From positions 1-64,000 of the forward strand of contig NZ_JAMFTN010000029.1 in NCBI RefSeq assembly GCF_023922585.1: a stretch of 64,000 nt of DNA, in the 5' to 3' direction. A program made the translations under genes and the position numbers. The notes under the pieces were generated by a model. The model ran no database searches, was not told the origin of the DNA, and worked only from the letters and a program-made list of their open reading frames with translations. How positions within the stretch are numbered: the stretch's first letter is position 1; every line of letters starts with the position of its first letter. Shown here in pieces: positions 9,368 through 19,126 of this stretch. The stretch is from Aliidiomarina quisquiliarum (GTDB taxonomy: Bacteria; Pseudomonadota; Gammaproteobacteria; Enterobacterales; Alteromonadaceae).

Positions 9368-9621
9368 GACGTTTGCGGCGACTCCGGTGTTTCAAGTGCT
9401 GTCAATCGTTGCTCGAGGGTATCGATACGCTGGCGTAGGTGCAGCACCATTTGTTTTTGCACTTCCAGTTCGTCTTGGGTAACAACGTCTAACCGCCCTA
9501 GCTGCTGTTGTAGTGTTTGCTTCACCTTGCTTTCAATATTATCCGCAGCACCTCGAACGCTAGCAGGAATACTGTCGGTTATTTGCTTTGCAAGCTGCTC
9601 TATTTTTTTACTATCGAACAT
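9364..9621 (-). CDS. ubiK: UbiK, ubiquinone biosynthesis accessory factor
   Basis: 85-aa protein of the UbiK/YqiC (BMFP) family. It opens MFDSKKIEQLAKQITDSIP, then has an amphipathic stretch and a C-terminal coiled coil (about 45-78, QDELEVQKQMVLHLRQRID and LEQRLTALE). In E. coli UbiK helps aerobic ubiquinone synthesis together with UbiJ and promotes membrane association. The length is normal. Overlapping pqiA by 4 bp is an unusual setting, because ubiK is commonly a stand-alone gene. Good ribosome-binding sequence AGGAGAC lies just upstream. Confidence 0.9.
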   Translation of the reverse strand: MFDSKKIEQLAKQITDSIPASVRGAADNIESKVKQTLQQQLGRLDVVTQDELEVQKQMVLHLRQRIDTLEQRLTALETPESPQTS

Positions 9622-9745
9622 AAGGTCTCCTAGCGACTACAAAATATAATAAATTAGGCTGTACTATATCACGCGCAATGACTGTCATTCAGCTTAGTAT
9701 AAAATTCAGGTACAATTCCGTTCCTCATTCAAGCGAGTAAAGAGC

Positions 9746-11764
9746 ATGCAATTAAACCCCCAACAACAAGCTGCGGTAGAATTCACCACGGGCCCTATGC
9801 TTGTGCTTGCGGGTGCTGGCAGTGGTAAAACCAGAGTAATTACAGAAAAAATAGCACATTTAATTACTCATTGTGACTACAATCCACGCAACATAGCGGC
9901 GGTTACTTTCACCAACAAAGCAGCGCGTGAAATGCGGGAGCGAATTGGCCAGCGCTTAGGTCGCGACAAAACCCGCGGCTTACGAGTGTCTACCTTTCAT
10001 ACTTTAGGGCTCGACATGATTCGGCGTGAAAGTATGCAGTTAGGCTATAAACCGGGCTTCTCTCTTTTTGACGACCAAGACACCTACGCTTTACTTAACG
10101 CCTTAAGTGAAGAAACCTTACAAGGCGACAAAGCCTTAATTCAGAAATTGCAGCAGCAAATAGGCAACTGGAAAAACTCCATGTTACTACCCGACACGCT
10201 GCACGTAGGTAACGACGCCGAAGAGCAGCTTTTTGCTCAGCTCTATGCCGACTACCAACACCACTTAAAAGCTTACAACGCGGTGGATTTCGACGACCTT
10301 ATTTTATTACCAACCCTGCTGTTGTCTCAAAGCGAAAGCGTTCGTTTACGCTGGCAACAACGTATTCAGTATTTGTTAGTCGACGAGTACCAAGACACCA
10401 ACACTAGCCAATATCAGCTAGTGAAATTACTGGTGGGCGAGCGCGGACGTTTTACCGCCGTAGGCGACGACGACCAAAGCATTTATTCTTGGCGCGGAGC
10501 GCAGCCAGAAAACTTAGCTTTACTGCAAAAAGACTTTCCAACCCTACGCGTAACCAAGCTAGAGCAGAATTATCGCTCCGTTGGGCGAGTGTTGAAAGCC
10601 GCTAACATTCTTATTGAAAATAACCCCCATGTGTTTGAAAAGCGTTTGTTTTCAGAAATGGAGTATGGCGAGCCCCTGCGGGTTATTTACGGTCGCAATG
10701 AAGATAATGAAGCTGAACGGGTGGTGGCAGAAATTGTTCGTGAGCGCTTTTTACACCAAACGCGCTATGGTGAATATGCGGTGCTGTACCGTGGCAACCA
10801 TCAATCTCGCCCCTTAGAAAAAGCATTAATGGCGAACCGCATCCCTTATAAAATTACCGGTGGCCAGTCATTTTTTGCTCGCGCCGAAGTAAAAGACATT
10901 ATGGCTTACCTACGGTTAGCCGTGAACCAAGACGACGACAATGCCTTGCTGCGTGTTATTAATGTGCCGCGCCGTGGCATTGGCCCGCAAACCCTTGAGC
11001 GAATTGGTCAGTTGGCGCATCAAGAAAAATGTAGCTTATTTGCTGCTTGTGAACATTTCGGGTTAAAAACCATGTTGGGCACGGCCGCTTATAATGACGT
11101 GCAAGAATTCACCCACATTATTGACACCGCTAGGCGAGCCGCTACCGGCGACACCATAGATGTGATAGAAGCGGTTAAAAACTTAATTCAAGCCACGGGT
11201 TACGAAGACTATTTGTTTGAAACTAGCCCCAGCCCAACAGCCGCTGAAATGCGGGTTAAAAACATTAATGAATTATATCGGTGGGTGGTAGGCATGCTCG
11301 AAGGTGACGCCGAGCACCCCGCCATGAGCTTAGAGCAAGTTGTCGCGCGGTTGGCGCTGCGCGATATGTTGTCGCGCCAAGACAATGAAGACGACGGCGA
11401 CCAAGTTCAGTTAATGACCCTGCATGCCTCTAAAGGTTTAGAGTTTCCTTATGTATTTATGATGGGTATGGAAGAAGGCTTGCTACCACACCAGGCCAGT
11501 ATTGATAACGACGACATTGAAGAAGAGCGCCGTTTAGCTTATGTGGGAATTACTCGAGCACAGCAACGGCTTACCTTTACTATTGCCCGCGAACGTAGGC
11601 AATACGGTGAGGTTATTCGCCCCGAACCAAGCCGTTTTTTAATGGAATTACCACAAGACGATTTAGAATGGGAAGACAATAAAAAAGAGCCACTAACCGG
11701 TGAAGCAAAACAAGAGCGCAATGCTGCTCATGTGGCACGAATTCGGGCAATGCTTGGCGAATAA
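9746..11764 (+). CDS. rep: ATP-dependent DNA helicase Rep (UvrD/Rep, SF1A)
   Basis: 672 aa, the usual Rep length (E. coli about 673). The 3'-5' single-strand translocase helps replication forks pass protein roadblocks. Visible motifs: Q motif [11 protein letters not shown], Walker [12 protein letters not shown] (motif I), Walker B VDEYQDTN (motif II), QSIYSWRGA (motif III), LEQNYRS (motif IV), [16 protein letters not shown] (motif V) and [15 protein letters not shown] (motif VI). The start has GTAAAGAGC upstream. The 124-bp gap to ubiK contains TATAAAAT (9698-9705) as a possible -10, with no convincing -35. Confidence 0.97.
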   Translation: MQLNPQQQAAVEFTTGPMLVLAGAGSGKTRVITEKIAHLITHCDYNPRNIAAVTFTNKAAREMRERIGQRLGRDKTRGLRVSTFHTLGLDMIRRESMQLGYKPGFSLFDDQDTYALLNALSEETLQGDKALIQKLQQQIGNWKNSMLLPDTLHVGNDAEEQLFAQLYADYQHHLKAYNAVDFDDLILLPTLLLSQSESVRLRWQQRIQYLLVDEYQDTNTSQYQLVKLLVGERGRFTAVGDDDQSIYSWRGAQPENLALLQKDFPTLRVTKLEQNYRSVGRVLKAANILIENNPHVFEKRLFSEMEYGEPLRVIYGRNEDNEAERVVAEIVRERFLHQTRYGEYAVLYRGNHQSRPLEKALMANRIPYKITGGQSFFARAEVKDIMAYLRLAVNQDDDNALLRVINVPRRGIGPQTLERIGQLAHQEKCSLFAACEHFGLKTMLGTAAYNDVQEFTHIIDTARRAATGDTIDVIEAVKNLIQATGYEDYLFETSPSPTAAEMRVKNINELYRWVVGMLEGDAEHPAMSLEQVVARLALRDMLSRQDNEDDGDQVQLMTLHASKGLEFPYVFMMGMEEGLLPHQASIDNDDIEEERRLAYVGITRAQQRLTFTIARERRQYGEVIRPEPSRFLMELPQDDLEWEDNKKEPLTGEAKQERNAAHVARIRAMLGE

Positions 11765-11788
11765 GCTTAGCGGCCAATAATAAATAGG

Positions 11789-14413
11789 CTAGGTGCCGGT
11801 ACGTTTTACCTCAGCTTCAAGTACCGTTTCCCCTTCAACCCATTGTGCTGGCGAAACAAGTAATTGTCCCTGACCAAAATACACACCAAGGCCTTTTAAC
11901 GCAGTAAGCTGGGCTTCATTTTCTATACCTTCTGCCGTTAGGCGAATGCCTAATTCTTGGCACAAGGTAACAATATTCCGCACCATTGCTTGCGCTCGCG
12001 GGTTTTTAGTAATTTGCGCCACAAAGCGATGATCAAGCTTAACCATGTGGAAAGGAAAGTTGTACAGGAAGTGGAGTGGCCCTGAGTTTCGGCCAAAGTC
12101 GTCTAATGCTAATTTAAAACCTAGTTCATTGAGCCGACGTAAGCTTGCCAAAATTCGGCGTGGTGTTTCGCCTAACAATGAACCTTCATCAAATTCAAAC
12201 ACTATAAAGGCAGGGTTCACACCACTACCTTGAACCAAGTCAGCCAGCCGCTGCACGTGGCGTGCCCGCAACAAGTGCTGAATCGACAAGTTAATATGTA
12301 TGGGTATAATACTGTCTTCAGCACTGCCGCGGCCTTTTATGAGCTCGCATGCTTGCTGCACTACCCAAATATCTAATTCAAGGATTGCACCAGAGCGCTC
12401 CGCCAGGTCTAAAAAGTCGGCGGGGCTAACAATTTGCTTGCCTTTTTTCCAGCGCAACAACAACTCATAGCCAGCTACTGCTGTTCCCGTTAGATCGAGT
12501 AAAGGTTGGTACCACAGTACAAAGTCTTTATTTGCTTGCGCATGGCGTAATGCCGTTTCCTGATTAACTGCAGCAACAAGGCCACTACGTATGGTTTCGT
12601 CGAACACTACATAACGGCCACGACCAAAGCTTTTGGCTTGGTACATAGCAGCGTCGGCGTCGCGCAACAAGCGTTCAACCGTGTCACTTTTATCACGCCA
12701 CGTGGCAATGCCTATGCTTGCACCAGAGAAGAGTTCTTTTCGATTTAATTTAAATGGCTTTTGCATTTCATTCACAATACGGGTGGCCACATCTTTGGCG
12801 TCATCTAAATGCGTAATGCAATCCAGTAAAATAACAAATTCGTCGCCGCCTATACGGGCTAGTAAGTCGTGCTCACGAATGGTACTGGCTAAGCGTTGGC
12901 TTACTTCAAGTAAAAACTTATCACCAGCCGAATGGCCTAAGGTGTCGTTAATGTTTTTAAAGCGATCTAGGTCAACAAACAATACGGCAAAGTATTCTTT
13001 GGTACGGCGCTTCTGTGAAATAAGTGTTTGTTTTACACGCTCAACAAACATAGCTCGGTTTGGTAAGCCCGTTAGGTTGTCGTGGTGAGCGTCGTGGTAC
13101 AACTGCGCTTCAATAGTTTTACGCCGTTCAATTTCTTCTACTAATTCCTCGGTTCGTTCTGCAATACGTTTTTCAAGAAACACGTTCGCCCGCGCTAACC
13201 GCTCGGCCGAACGTCGACGCTCAATTGCAACCGCCACATGTTGCGAAACAAAGTTTAATAATTCGAGGTCTTCTGGGGCATAACTTTGCTCTTCACTATA
13301 GGTTTGTACTGCTAACATACCAAACACTTCGCCTTCCATAATAAGCGGTGAACCTAGCCATTCACGAGCAGGCTTACCATAGTTTTCACCAAGTACCACT
13401 TCACCCTGTAAAATAAGCTCGTCGCGCACTGCGGCATTAATAAAGGCAGGCCGACCATGACGCAATACATATTCTGTTAAACCTTTTTGCAGTCGGCGCT
13501 GGCGTCCTTCGTAACCACTTTCGTCGACATAATATGGGAAATATACTTGCTTACCATTTTCCGTTAACAGCGCCACATAAAAGTTATCGGCATTAAGAAG
13601 TTTATCTATTTGAATGTGTAAGTCGCGGTAAAACGCCCGCATATCTTCTGCGGTATTGGTTAATTCTGAAATGGCATACAGCACACTGGTTTGCTGCTCA
13701 GCTTTTTCCCGCTCGCTAATTTCTTTCAGCAAATGCTCATTTGCAAAACGCAGCTCCGAGGTTTGGTGTTTTATTTCTGTTTCCATCCACTCTCGATGTT
13801 TAAAGCGCTCAAGCGCATTAACCACATGTTGCGACACAAACATTAGGAGCTCTAAGTCTTCGTCTTGGTAGCGCACTTCCTGCACATAGCTTTGCACTAC
13901 CATGGCACCAATAACTTCGTCGCCTAAGGTTAACGGCACACCTAACCAGTCAACCGGCAATGAGCCTACGGTAATCACTTGGCCTTGTTCAATTAAGTCT
14001 TCAATAGTTTCTTTGGTGGCAAGCATAGGTTCGCCGGTGCGCAATATATAACCTGTTAGGCCACGCATAAGTACTTCAACTGGAATTTCGGCTACATAAT
14101 CGGCCGAATCATATTCGTCGGAAAAATAAGGAAAGCTAAACGACGTACGATTTTCGTTGTACAAGCAAATATAGAAGTTACGGGCCGCCATAAGTTGCCC
14201 AACAATACGGTGCACCGACGCATAGAGCTGATCCATGCTTTGTGCTGAAGAAGCGAGTTCTGAAATACGAAAAAGGGCCTGCTGAACTACTTCAGCCTGC
14301 CTGTATTTTTGGGTGAGTGCTTTTAACCTTTCAATTACTTTTTCTAACCGGCGTACTTTTTCTTCGGAACTAACAGCCACCCCATGTGATTTCTTAGTAA
14401 AAGACGAATTCAC
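11789..14413 (-). CDS. Tandem-GAF, GGDEF and EAL c-di-GMP enzyme
   Basis: 874-aa soluble signalling protein. A short coiled coil (about 18-45) precedes two GAF domains (about 45-205 and 235-400; both contain a near-repeated segment ending SPL/VPL...GEVFGMLAVQTY or GDEVIGAMVVQSY). The coiled coil ~410-445 leads to a GGDEF domain with intact RIGGDEFVILLD, then an EAL domain with ELLLRW, NLSIQHLL, LALDDFGRN and AEGIE. The EAL half deviates in places (FEFDEGSLL where ELTES is usual), so phosphodiesterase activity is less certain than cyclase activity. No membrane helices, so it is probably a cytosolic sensor of a small ligand through GAF. Convergent with rep, ~25 bp apart. Confidence 0.9.
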   Translation of the reverse strand: MNSSFTKKSHGVAVSSEEKVRRLEKVIERLKALTQKYRQAEVVQQALFRISELASSAQSMDQLYASVHRIVGQLMAARNFYICLYNENRTSFSFPYFSDEYDSADYVAEIPVEVLMRGLTGYILRTGEPMLATKETIEDLIEQGQVITVGSLPVDWLGVPLTLGDEVIGAMVVQSYVQEVRYQDEDLELLMFVSQHVVNALERFKHREWMETEIKHQTSELRFANEHLLKEISEREKAEQQTSVLYAISELTNTAEDMRAFYRDLHIQIDKLLNADNFYVALLTENGKQVYFPYYVDESGYEGRQRRLQKGLTEYVLRHGRPAFINAAVRDELILQGEVVLGENYGKPAREWLGSPLIMEGEVFGMLAVQTYSEEQSYAPEDLELLNFVSQHVAVAIERRRSAERLARANVFLEKRIAERTEELVEEIERRKTIEAQLYHDAHHDNLTGLPNRAMFVERVKQTLISQKRRTKEYFAVLFVDLDRFKNINDTLGHSAGDKFLLEVSQRLASTIREHDLLARIGGDEFVILLDCITHLDDAKDVATRIVNEMQKPFKLNRKELFSGASIGIATWRDKSDTVERLLRDADAAMYQAKSFGRGRYVVFDETIRSGLVAAVNQETALRHAQANKDFVLWYQPLLDLTGTAVAGYELLLRWKKGKQIVSPADFLDLAERSGAILELDIWVVQQACELIKGRGSAEDSIIPIHINLSIQHLLRARHVQRLADLVQGSGVNPAFIVFEFDEGSLLGETPRRILASLRRLNELGFKLALDDFGRNSGPLHFLYNFPFHMVKLDHRFVAQITKNPRAQAMVRNIVTLCQELGIRLTAEGIENEAQLTALKGLGVYFGQGQLLVSPAQWVEGETVLEAEVKRTGT

Positions 14414-14538
14414 GCTGCTCTCTCGCTCTTGAATGTGGCATTCATCGTTGACGGTGTTGTATTTTTGTTCTTTAAATTACCACGAACTGAGTATAACTTG
14501 AGCAAGGAAAGATGAAAAGGATTCTAGTGAATTTGCGC

Positions 14539-14567
14539 AAAAAAAACCGTCTTTTGACGGTTTTTTT
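14539..14567 (-). terminator. Rho-independent terminator of the cytochrome c5 gene
   Basis: Stem ACCGTC/GACGGT with a 4-nt loop, flanked by A-runs on the left and T-runs on the right. It lies ~25 bp after the cytochrome c5 stop on the minus strand, where it is followed by a run of eight T. It is also upstream of the GAF-GGDEF-EAL gene start, so it insulates that gene. Confidence 0.85.
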
Positions 14568-14591
14568 GTTAACTACTTGATTATTTTGAGG

Positions 14592-15023
14592 TTATACACC
14601 TTCGATCATGTACTCAATTGCGGCCAAAATCTCTTCATCTGAGCACTTTGTACACGTTCCGCGGGGTGGCATAGCGTTTAAACCGTTAATAGAATGTTCT
14701 AACACAACGTCCATACCTTGCGCCAAACGTGGTGCCCAGTCTTCTGCATTGCCTAACCGCGGCGCTCCTAATACACCGGTGGTATGACATGCCACACAAG
14801 CTTGGTTGTACACTTGTTCGCCTGAACGCACACCAGAGGCCTGTGCCTGCTGCCCAGCTGCTTGCTCGGCGCCAGCAATACGCACTTGTGCTGCAGGTTT
14901 AATTCTCTCTGCAATAGCTTCGCGAGACATATCTTGGCTAAAAGCCATAACGCTACCCGCTGTCGCGACACCAACGATAATAGCTAGCATATGTTTCCAC
15001 TTAAATGCCGTTGAAATTTTCAC
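14592..15023 (-). CDS. Cytochrome c5-type monohaem c cytochrome
   Basis: 143-aa periplasmic or membrane-tethered electron carrier. An N-terminal hydrophobic segment (about 11-28) acts as signal peptide or anchor. The haem attachment motif is CVACH (residues about 75-79) and the distal Met is in LNAMPPRG. A second Cys pair (CTKC) near the C-terminus is the disulfide characteristic of cytochrome c5. The family is found near rep in several marine gammaproteobacteria. Likely donor to a terminal oxidase. Its own terminator follows. Confidence 0.9.
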   Translation of the reverse strand: MKISTAFKWKHMLAIIVGVATAGSVMAFSQDMSREAIAERIKPAAQVRIAGAEQAAGQQAQASGVRSGEQVYNQACVACHTTGVLGAPRLGNAEDWAPRLAQGMDVVLEHSINGLNAMPPRGTCTKCSDEEILAAIEYMIEGV

Positions 15024-15189
15024 AATGAGCTCCTGAGCTTTCGATACAGCTAAGACTAATAATAAGAATAGTTCGTATTATACGATTTTCAACCTCTAAG
15101 GTAAATAAGTTGATACAACTTATAGCAGCACTTTCTTTTTTGCCTATATGGTAAGATTTAAGTTGTTTAAAATGTAAGGGAGGCCATTT

Positions 15190-16263
15190 GTGGTCCACAC
15201 CACCGAGCGTAAAATTGCCTTGCTTGATCTCGACGCATTCTTTGCCGCTGTTGAGGTGAAAAAAGACCCTGCCTTAAAAAATGTGCCCTTTGCTGTTGGC
15301 GGTGGCGGCGAACGCGGTGTGGTTGCAACCTGTAACTATATTGCCCGTCAATTTGGTGTGCGCAGTGCTATGTCGGGCTATCAAGCAAAACGGCTATGCC
15401 CCAATTTAATTTTTGTTAAGCCCGACATGCCCAGCTATAAAACCATGTCTAAGCAAGTACTAAACATTATTTCTCGTTACACCCCTATTATAGAGCCTGC
15501 GTCTATCGACGAATTTTATTTAGACTTATCTAATGTTCGCTTACATCACGGTAGTGCTACCCTCATTATGGAAGCTATTCGGGCTGAATTACGTGCGTTA
15601 GGCATTAGTGGCTCTGCGGGTATATCGAACCAGAAAATGGTAGCCAAAATTGCCTCCGATGAAAACAAACCCGACGGCCAATGTGTAATTCCGCCACACC
15701 AAGTATTGTCTTTTATCGCCCGTTTGCCCTTAGGCCGTATACCTGGCATTGGCCCAAAAAGTAAAGAACGTTTAGCCCACGCAGGCTTTTATACCGGAGC
15801 TGACATTCAGGGCATTGACGTTACAAAGCTACAGCAAGTGATTGGCGAAAGTAGCGGCTTTGTTCTTCACCAACGCTGCCATGGCATTGATTTACGCCCA
15901 GTTAACACCAACCGCATTAGAAAACAAATTAGTGTTGAAGACACCTTCCCACGCGACATTAACCAGCGCCGCGAAGGCGAACACATTCTCACCAATCAGC
16001 TACTGCCCGCCTTGCGTAAACGGTTACCCAGCACTCATTGGCAAGACACACGTATACGCACCCAAACTGTAAAACTACGGTTTTCCGACTTTCAGCAAAC
16101 CACCGTTTCACGGGCAGCGAATAAAGTGTCACCTTCATTGTTTTATCAACTGCTCGAAGAAGCATGGCTGCGCAAAGGCGAACGTAGCGTAAGACTTATT
16201 GGGGTGGGGGTAACACTGCCCGATCCGAACGAAAACAGGCAGCTAGAATTAGATTTAGATTAA
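15190..16263 (+). CDS. dinB: DNA polymerase IV (Y-family, DinB)
   Basis: 357 aa, normal for DinB. Motifs: LLDLDAFFAAVE with the first catalytic Asp, YIARQFGVRSAM, PASIDEFYLDLS with the second acidic pair (DE), the thumb helix-hairpin-helix PGIGPKSKERLAHAG, and a C-terminal little-finger domain. The start is GTG at 15190, supported by AAGGGAGG 7 nt upstream; no ATG nearby fits the family N-terminus. I looked for a LexA box in the 166-bp upstream gap and saw no good CTGT-N8-ACAG, so SOS control is not evident. The protein ends at a stop overlapping the convergent S46 gene. Confidence 0.96.
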   Translation: MVHTTERKIALLDLDAFFAAVEVKKDPALKNVPFAVGGGGERGVVATCNYIARQFGVRSAMSGYQAKRLCPNLIFVKPDMPSYKTMSKQVLNIISRYTPIIEPASIDEFYLDLSNVRLHHGSATLIMEAIRAELRALGISGSAGISNQKMVAKIASDENKPDGQCVIPPHQVLSFIARLPLGRIPGIGPKSKERLAHAGFYTGADIQGIDVTKLQQVIGESSGFVLHQRCHGIDLRPVNTNRIRKQISVEDTFPRDINQRREGEHILTNQLLPALRKRLPSTHWQDTRIRTQTVKLRFSDFQQTTVSRAANKVSPSLFYQLLEEAWLRKGERSVRLIGVGVTLPDPNENRQLELDLD

Positions 16264-18434
16264 GGCGTTAATAAAGGTTTTACTCGGCAACTAACCGCTT
16301 GCTGCGGTTTACTATCAGTAAAACCTAACTCAGCTAATAACTCCGTTGCACCTTCGTAATAACCTAGAATCCATAATAAATATCGAATATCTACGTGTAC
16401 TAAACGATGACGATTACGCGCATAAATCCAATCACTCATGGTTGATTCTGCCATCAGGTCAAACACCAAGCCCACTAAATGCCCTTGTGAATCAAAGGTT
16501 GGAGCCCCAGAACTTCCTAAGGCGCCGTCGGCGGTGGAAATGAAGTTCACCGTAACCGAACCACGGGCTTGGTTTATAAAACATTTTTTGCCATGGCGTG
16601 TTAAAGCACGCCGAAACGAACTAGGCAGGTTGCTATCTTTTTCCGCCTGTAGGTGATCTCGAAACACATCTAAATAGGTGAGAGCCAAACGAAAGTTGTT
16701 TGGATCAGGGTCTGGCCGGTAGCCCAGCACCTGCCCTTCGCTAATTCGTAAGGTGCGATTGGCATTAGCAGGTAACACTCTGCCTTGGGCTTGGTCGTAC
16801 TCTCGCTGTGCAGCCATCATTCTGGGCCGGGCAAAAGCAATACGGCCACGGCTTTCAATTTCGCGAGCATCAATGGCCAACCGTTCTGTAGCTGTTGCTG
16901 TTGCAAATTGTAGCCATGGGTCGTACGAATTTTCTACAGCTACTAGCGACTTGCTAAACCAACCTTGTCGCACCTCATCGTCTAATAATTTAGGCGCTTT
17001 ATAAAGTTCAGCTACGCGAGAACGAATACTACTTTCGGTGCTTTCACTGCTGAGGGAAAAAAATGCCATAACTGTTTGCGACTGCAGCGGCTCTGGTAGC
17101 GCCAAGTAACGCATAAGTAAATGCACCAGCATATTTTGCTCTAAGGTTAAATCGATACGGTTAGCGTAATTGTCTAACTGGGCGCGCAAACTGTATATGT
17201 CGCGCTGTTGAAAACCGCGGGCACGAATGTCTTCCGGAATACTTTGTTCATAGGCATAACGATGCACCAATAGCGCTGCGCCCGGCAGGCTTAATTCTTG
17301 CAAAAAATGCCACCACAATTGTTGCGGTAACCATTGCCTATTTTCTTGTAATTGTTGCTGAATAATCCACCAAGCCCCACCATATTGCTCTTGCCGTTCG
17401 GGCAACGCTAACCAAGTTAAAAGTTGTTCTTGGCTTTTTTCACTTTCTTGCTGTAATCCATGTTGCTGATATTCATTTAGCTGCGCTTCTATGTTCGTTA
17501 TTTGATTACGCAAACGAAATAATGTGGGTTGAAAGCGCACTTTCAGCTGGCTGTCGTCGCCAACATAAGTCGCAATAATTTGTTCGAAGTCTTGCAAGTA
17601 AGTAAGCATTGCTGGGTACTGCTCGCTAAACGCCCATTGCATTTCTGCTGCGGTTCTAAAGCGTTGCGTGGTCCCCGGATAACCCGCTACCCGAACAGCA
17701 TCAAAAAAAGTTAAATGTGAGTCGGCAACTTGGGCTACCTCGACAGGTTGGTAAGGTACATTGGAGGCAGCAAAATCGGCGGCATTACCATTCGGCGCCA
17801 CATACACGCGCATTACGGCAATGTCGGCAGCAAAGCGGGGCCACTGCCAATTTGCAGCATCGCCGCCATACATAGCAACCGCTGCAGGGGCCACATAAAC
17901 CAAGCGCACGTCTCGTAATTGGCGTTCGCGCACCAATAAATAATGTAATCCGTCTTGGTGCTCTTGTACCTGACAGTTCACATTCGGCTCGGCTTCGCAC
18001 GCTCGCAACAAAGCATTTCGGTTGCGGGTTAAATGCAAGTGTCGGTCACGTGGTGCCATTGTGGGGTAGGTGTTTTTAAGCATTCTGGCTGTCACGTCTT
18101 GCTGGCTTAGGGTAATCGAAGCAAAAAAACCAGGCGCTGCTGGCAGCTCTTCCGCTAAAGTTCGCGCTAGAAAGCCTTGGTCACGAATTTTATGTTGTTC
18201 GTCGCTGCGTAACTGCATTGTTTCTTCAATACAATGGGCGTTTGTTAACAGTAGCCCTTGCTCAGAAACAAACACACCACTGCAAGCCCCCACTCGGGCA
18301 ACCGCAGTTAAAGGTATATTTTGCGCCAATTCGGGCTGCTCCGAAGCTAACCACATACCTTCCGAAGCTGACACTATAGGCATTAAAGCAAGCGCCCCTG
18401 CAGCGATAAAAAGTCGTTGTATCAAAGGCGTCAT
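16260..18434 (-). CDS. S46-family dipeptidyl-peptidase (DPP7/DPP11 type)
   Basis: 724-aa exported serine dipeptidyl-peptidase. The signal peptide is about residues 1-23 (ending VSA). The chymotrypsin-like catalytic pieces are GVFVSEQGLLLTNAHCIEE (His), AADIAVMRVYV (Asp region) and ADGALGSSGAPTFDSQGHLV (Ser in GSSGAP). Between them lies the large helical insertion typical of S46 that forms the substrate-capping domain. The usual NSGSP serine motif is changed to SSGAP, so the family match is slightly divergent. S46 enzymes release dipeptides from oligopeptides and are abundant in protein-degrading marine gammaproteobacteria. Convergent with dinB (4-bp overlap). Confidence 0.88.
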   Translation of the reverse strand: MTPLIQRLFIAAGALALMPIVSASEGMWLASEQPELAQNIPLTAVARVGACSGVFVSEQGLLLTNAHCIEETMQLRSDEQHKIRDQGFLARTLAEELPAAPGFFASITLSQQDVTARMLKNTYPTMAPRDRHLHLTRNRNALLRACEAEPNVNCQVQEHQDGLHYLLVRERQLRDVRLVYVAPAAVAMYGGDAANWQWPRFAADIAVMRVYVAPNGNAADFAASNVPYQPVEVAQVADSHLTFFDAVRVAGYPGTTQRFRTAAEMQWAFSEQYPAMLTYLQDFEQIIATYVGDDSQLKVRFQPTLFRLRNQITNIEAQLNEYQQHGLQQESEKSQEQLLTWLALPERQEQYGGAWWIIQQQLQENRQWLPQQLWWHFLQELSLPGAALLVHRYAYEQSIPEDIRARGFQQRDIYSLRAQLDNYANRIDLTLEQNMLVHLLMRYLALPEPLQSQTVMAFFSLSSESTESSIRSRVAELYKAPKLLDDEVRQGWFSKSLVAVENSYDPWLQFATATATERLAIDAREIESRGRIAFARPRMMAAQREYDQAQGRVLPANANRTLRISEGQVLGYRPDPDPNNFRLALTYLDVFRDHLQAEKDSNLPSSFRRALTRHGKKCFINQARGSVTVNFISTADGALGSSGAPTFDSQGHLVGLVFDLMAESTMSDWIYARNRHRLVHVDIRYLLWILGYYEGATELLAELGFTDSKPQQAVSCRVKPLLTP

Positions 18435-18590
18435 AGGTTTACCTGAAACATCAAACCACCAGCCTGCATTATTAGCCTTAGTACTAGTGTGAGTTAATTG
18501 TTGTCGATACTATACCTTAATGACCTGATTTTTAAGTAGCCGACAATTAAAGTTAGTCAACTTACTTTTCATGCTTTCGGTTAAATTTCC

Positions 18591-18599
18591 TGCTATAAT
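18591..18599 (+). promoter_or_regulatory. Extended -10 promoter for purEK
   Basis: TGCTATAAT is a perfect TATAAT with the upstream TG of an extended -10 element, 35 bp before the purE ATG. A matching -35 is weak (ATGCTTTC region), which is usual for extended -10 promoters. No clear PurR-type palindrome is seen in the gap 18435-18634, which otherwise holds nothing recognisable. Confidence 0.6.
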
Positions 18600-18634
18600 C
18601 CGCGCCTTTCATAGGGCACACAAGGGGCTTAACA

Positions 18635-19126
18635 ATGGCTTCAGTACTTATTTTAATGGGTTCAAAGTCTGACTGGCCGGTCATGCAGCACGCTGCCGCC
18701 ATGCTTAAAGACCTTGGCGTACAATGGGAAGCTCGCGTGGTTTCTGCACACCGCACCCCCGATTTATTGCAAACATCCATGGCTGAAGCCGAAGCCAGTG
18801 ATGTGAAAGTAGTGATAGCCGGTGCAGGCGGTGCAGCTCATTTACCTGGCATGCTTGCAGCGTATACTTATTTGCCTGTTTTAGGTGTACCTGTACCGTC
18901 GAAGCAACTCAAGGGGCTTGACAGCTTACTATCAATTGTCCAAATGCCAAAGGGCGTGGCTGTTGGTACTATGGCTGTAGGCCAAGCTGGTGCAGCAAAC
19001 GCAGGTTTATTGGCGGCACAAATTTTAGCCACCTTCGACAGCAAGGTGCAAGAAGCAGTTCGTAATTTCCGTATTACGCAGCGTTCAGCTGTTATTGAAA
19101 ACAGTACCTTGGAACTCGATTCATGA
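18635..19126 (+). CDS. purE: N5-carboxyaminoimidazole ribonucleotide mutase PurE (class I)
   Basis: 163 aa, the bacterial class I length. It converts N5-CAIR to CAIR in purine synthesis. The N-terminal [14 protein letters not shown] binds the phosphate, [11 protein letters not shown] holds the catalytic His, [12 protein letters not shown] and [21 protein letters not shown] are the family signatures. It overlaps purK by 4 bp, and the two act in sequence. Confidence 0.97.
   Translation: MASVLILMGSKSDWPVMQHAAAMLKDLGVQWEARVVSAHRTPDLLQTSMAEAEASDVKVVIAGAGGAAHLPGMLAAYTYLPVLGVPVPSKQLKGLDSLLSIVQMPKGVAVGTMAVGQAGAANAGLLAAQILATFDSKVQEAVRNFRITQRSAVIENSTLELDS

Noticed and set aside
15024-15189. LexA box in front of dinB
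   Set aside because: CTGAGCTTTCGATACAG looks similar but has the wrong spacing for CTGT-N8-ACAG and a weak left half.
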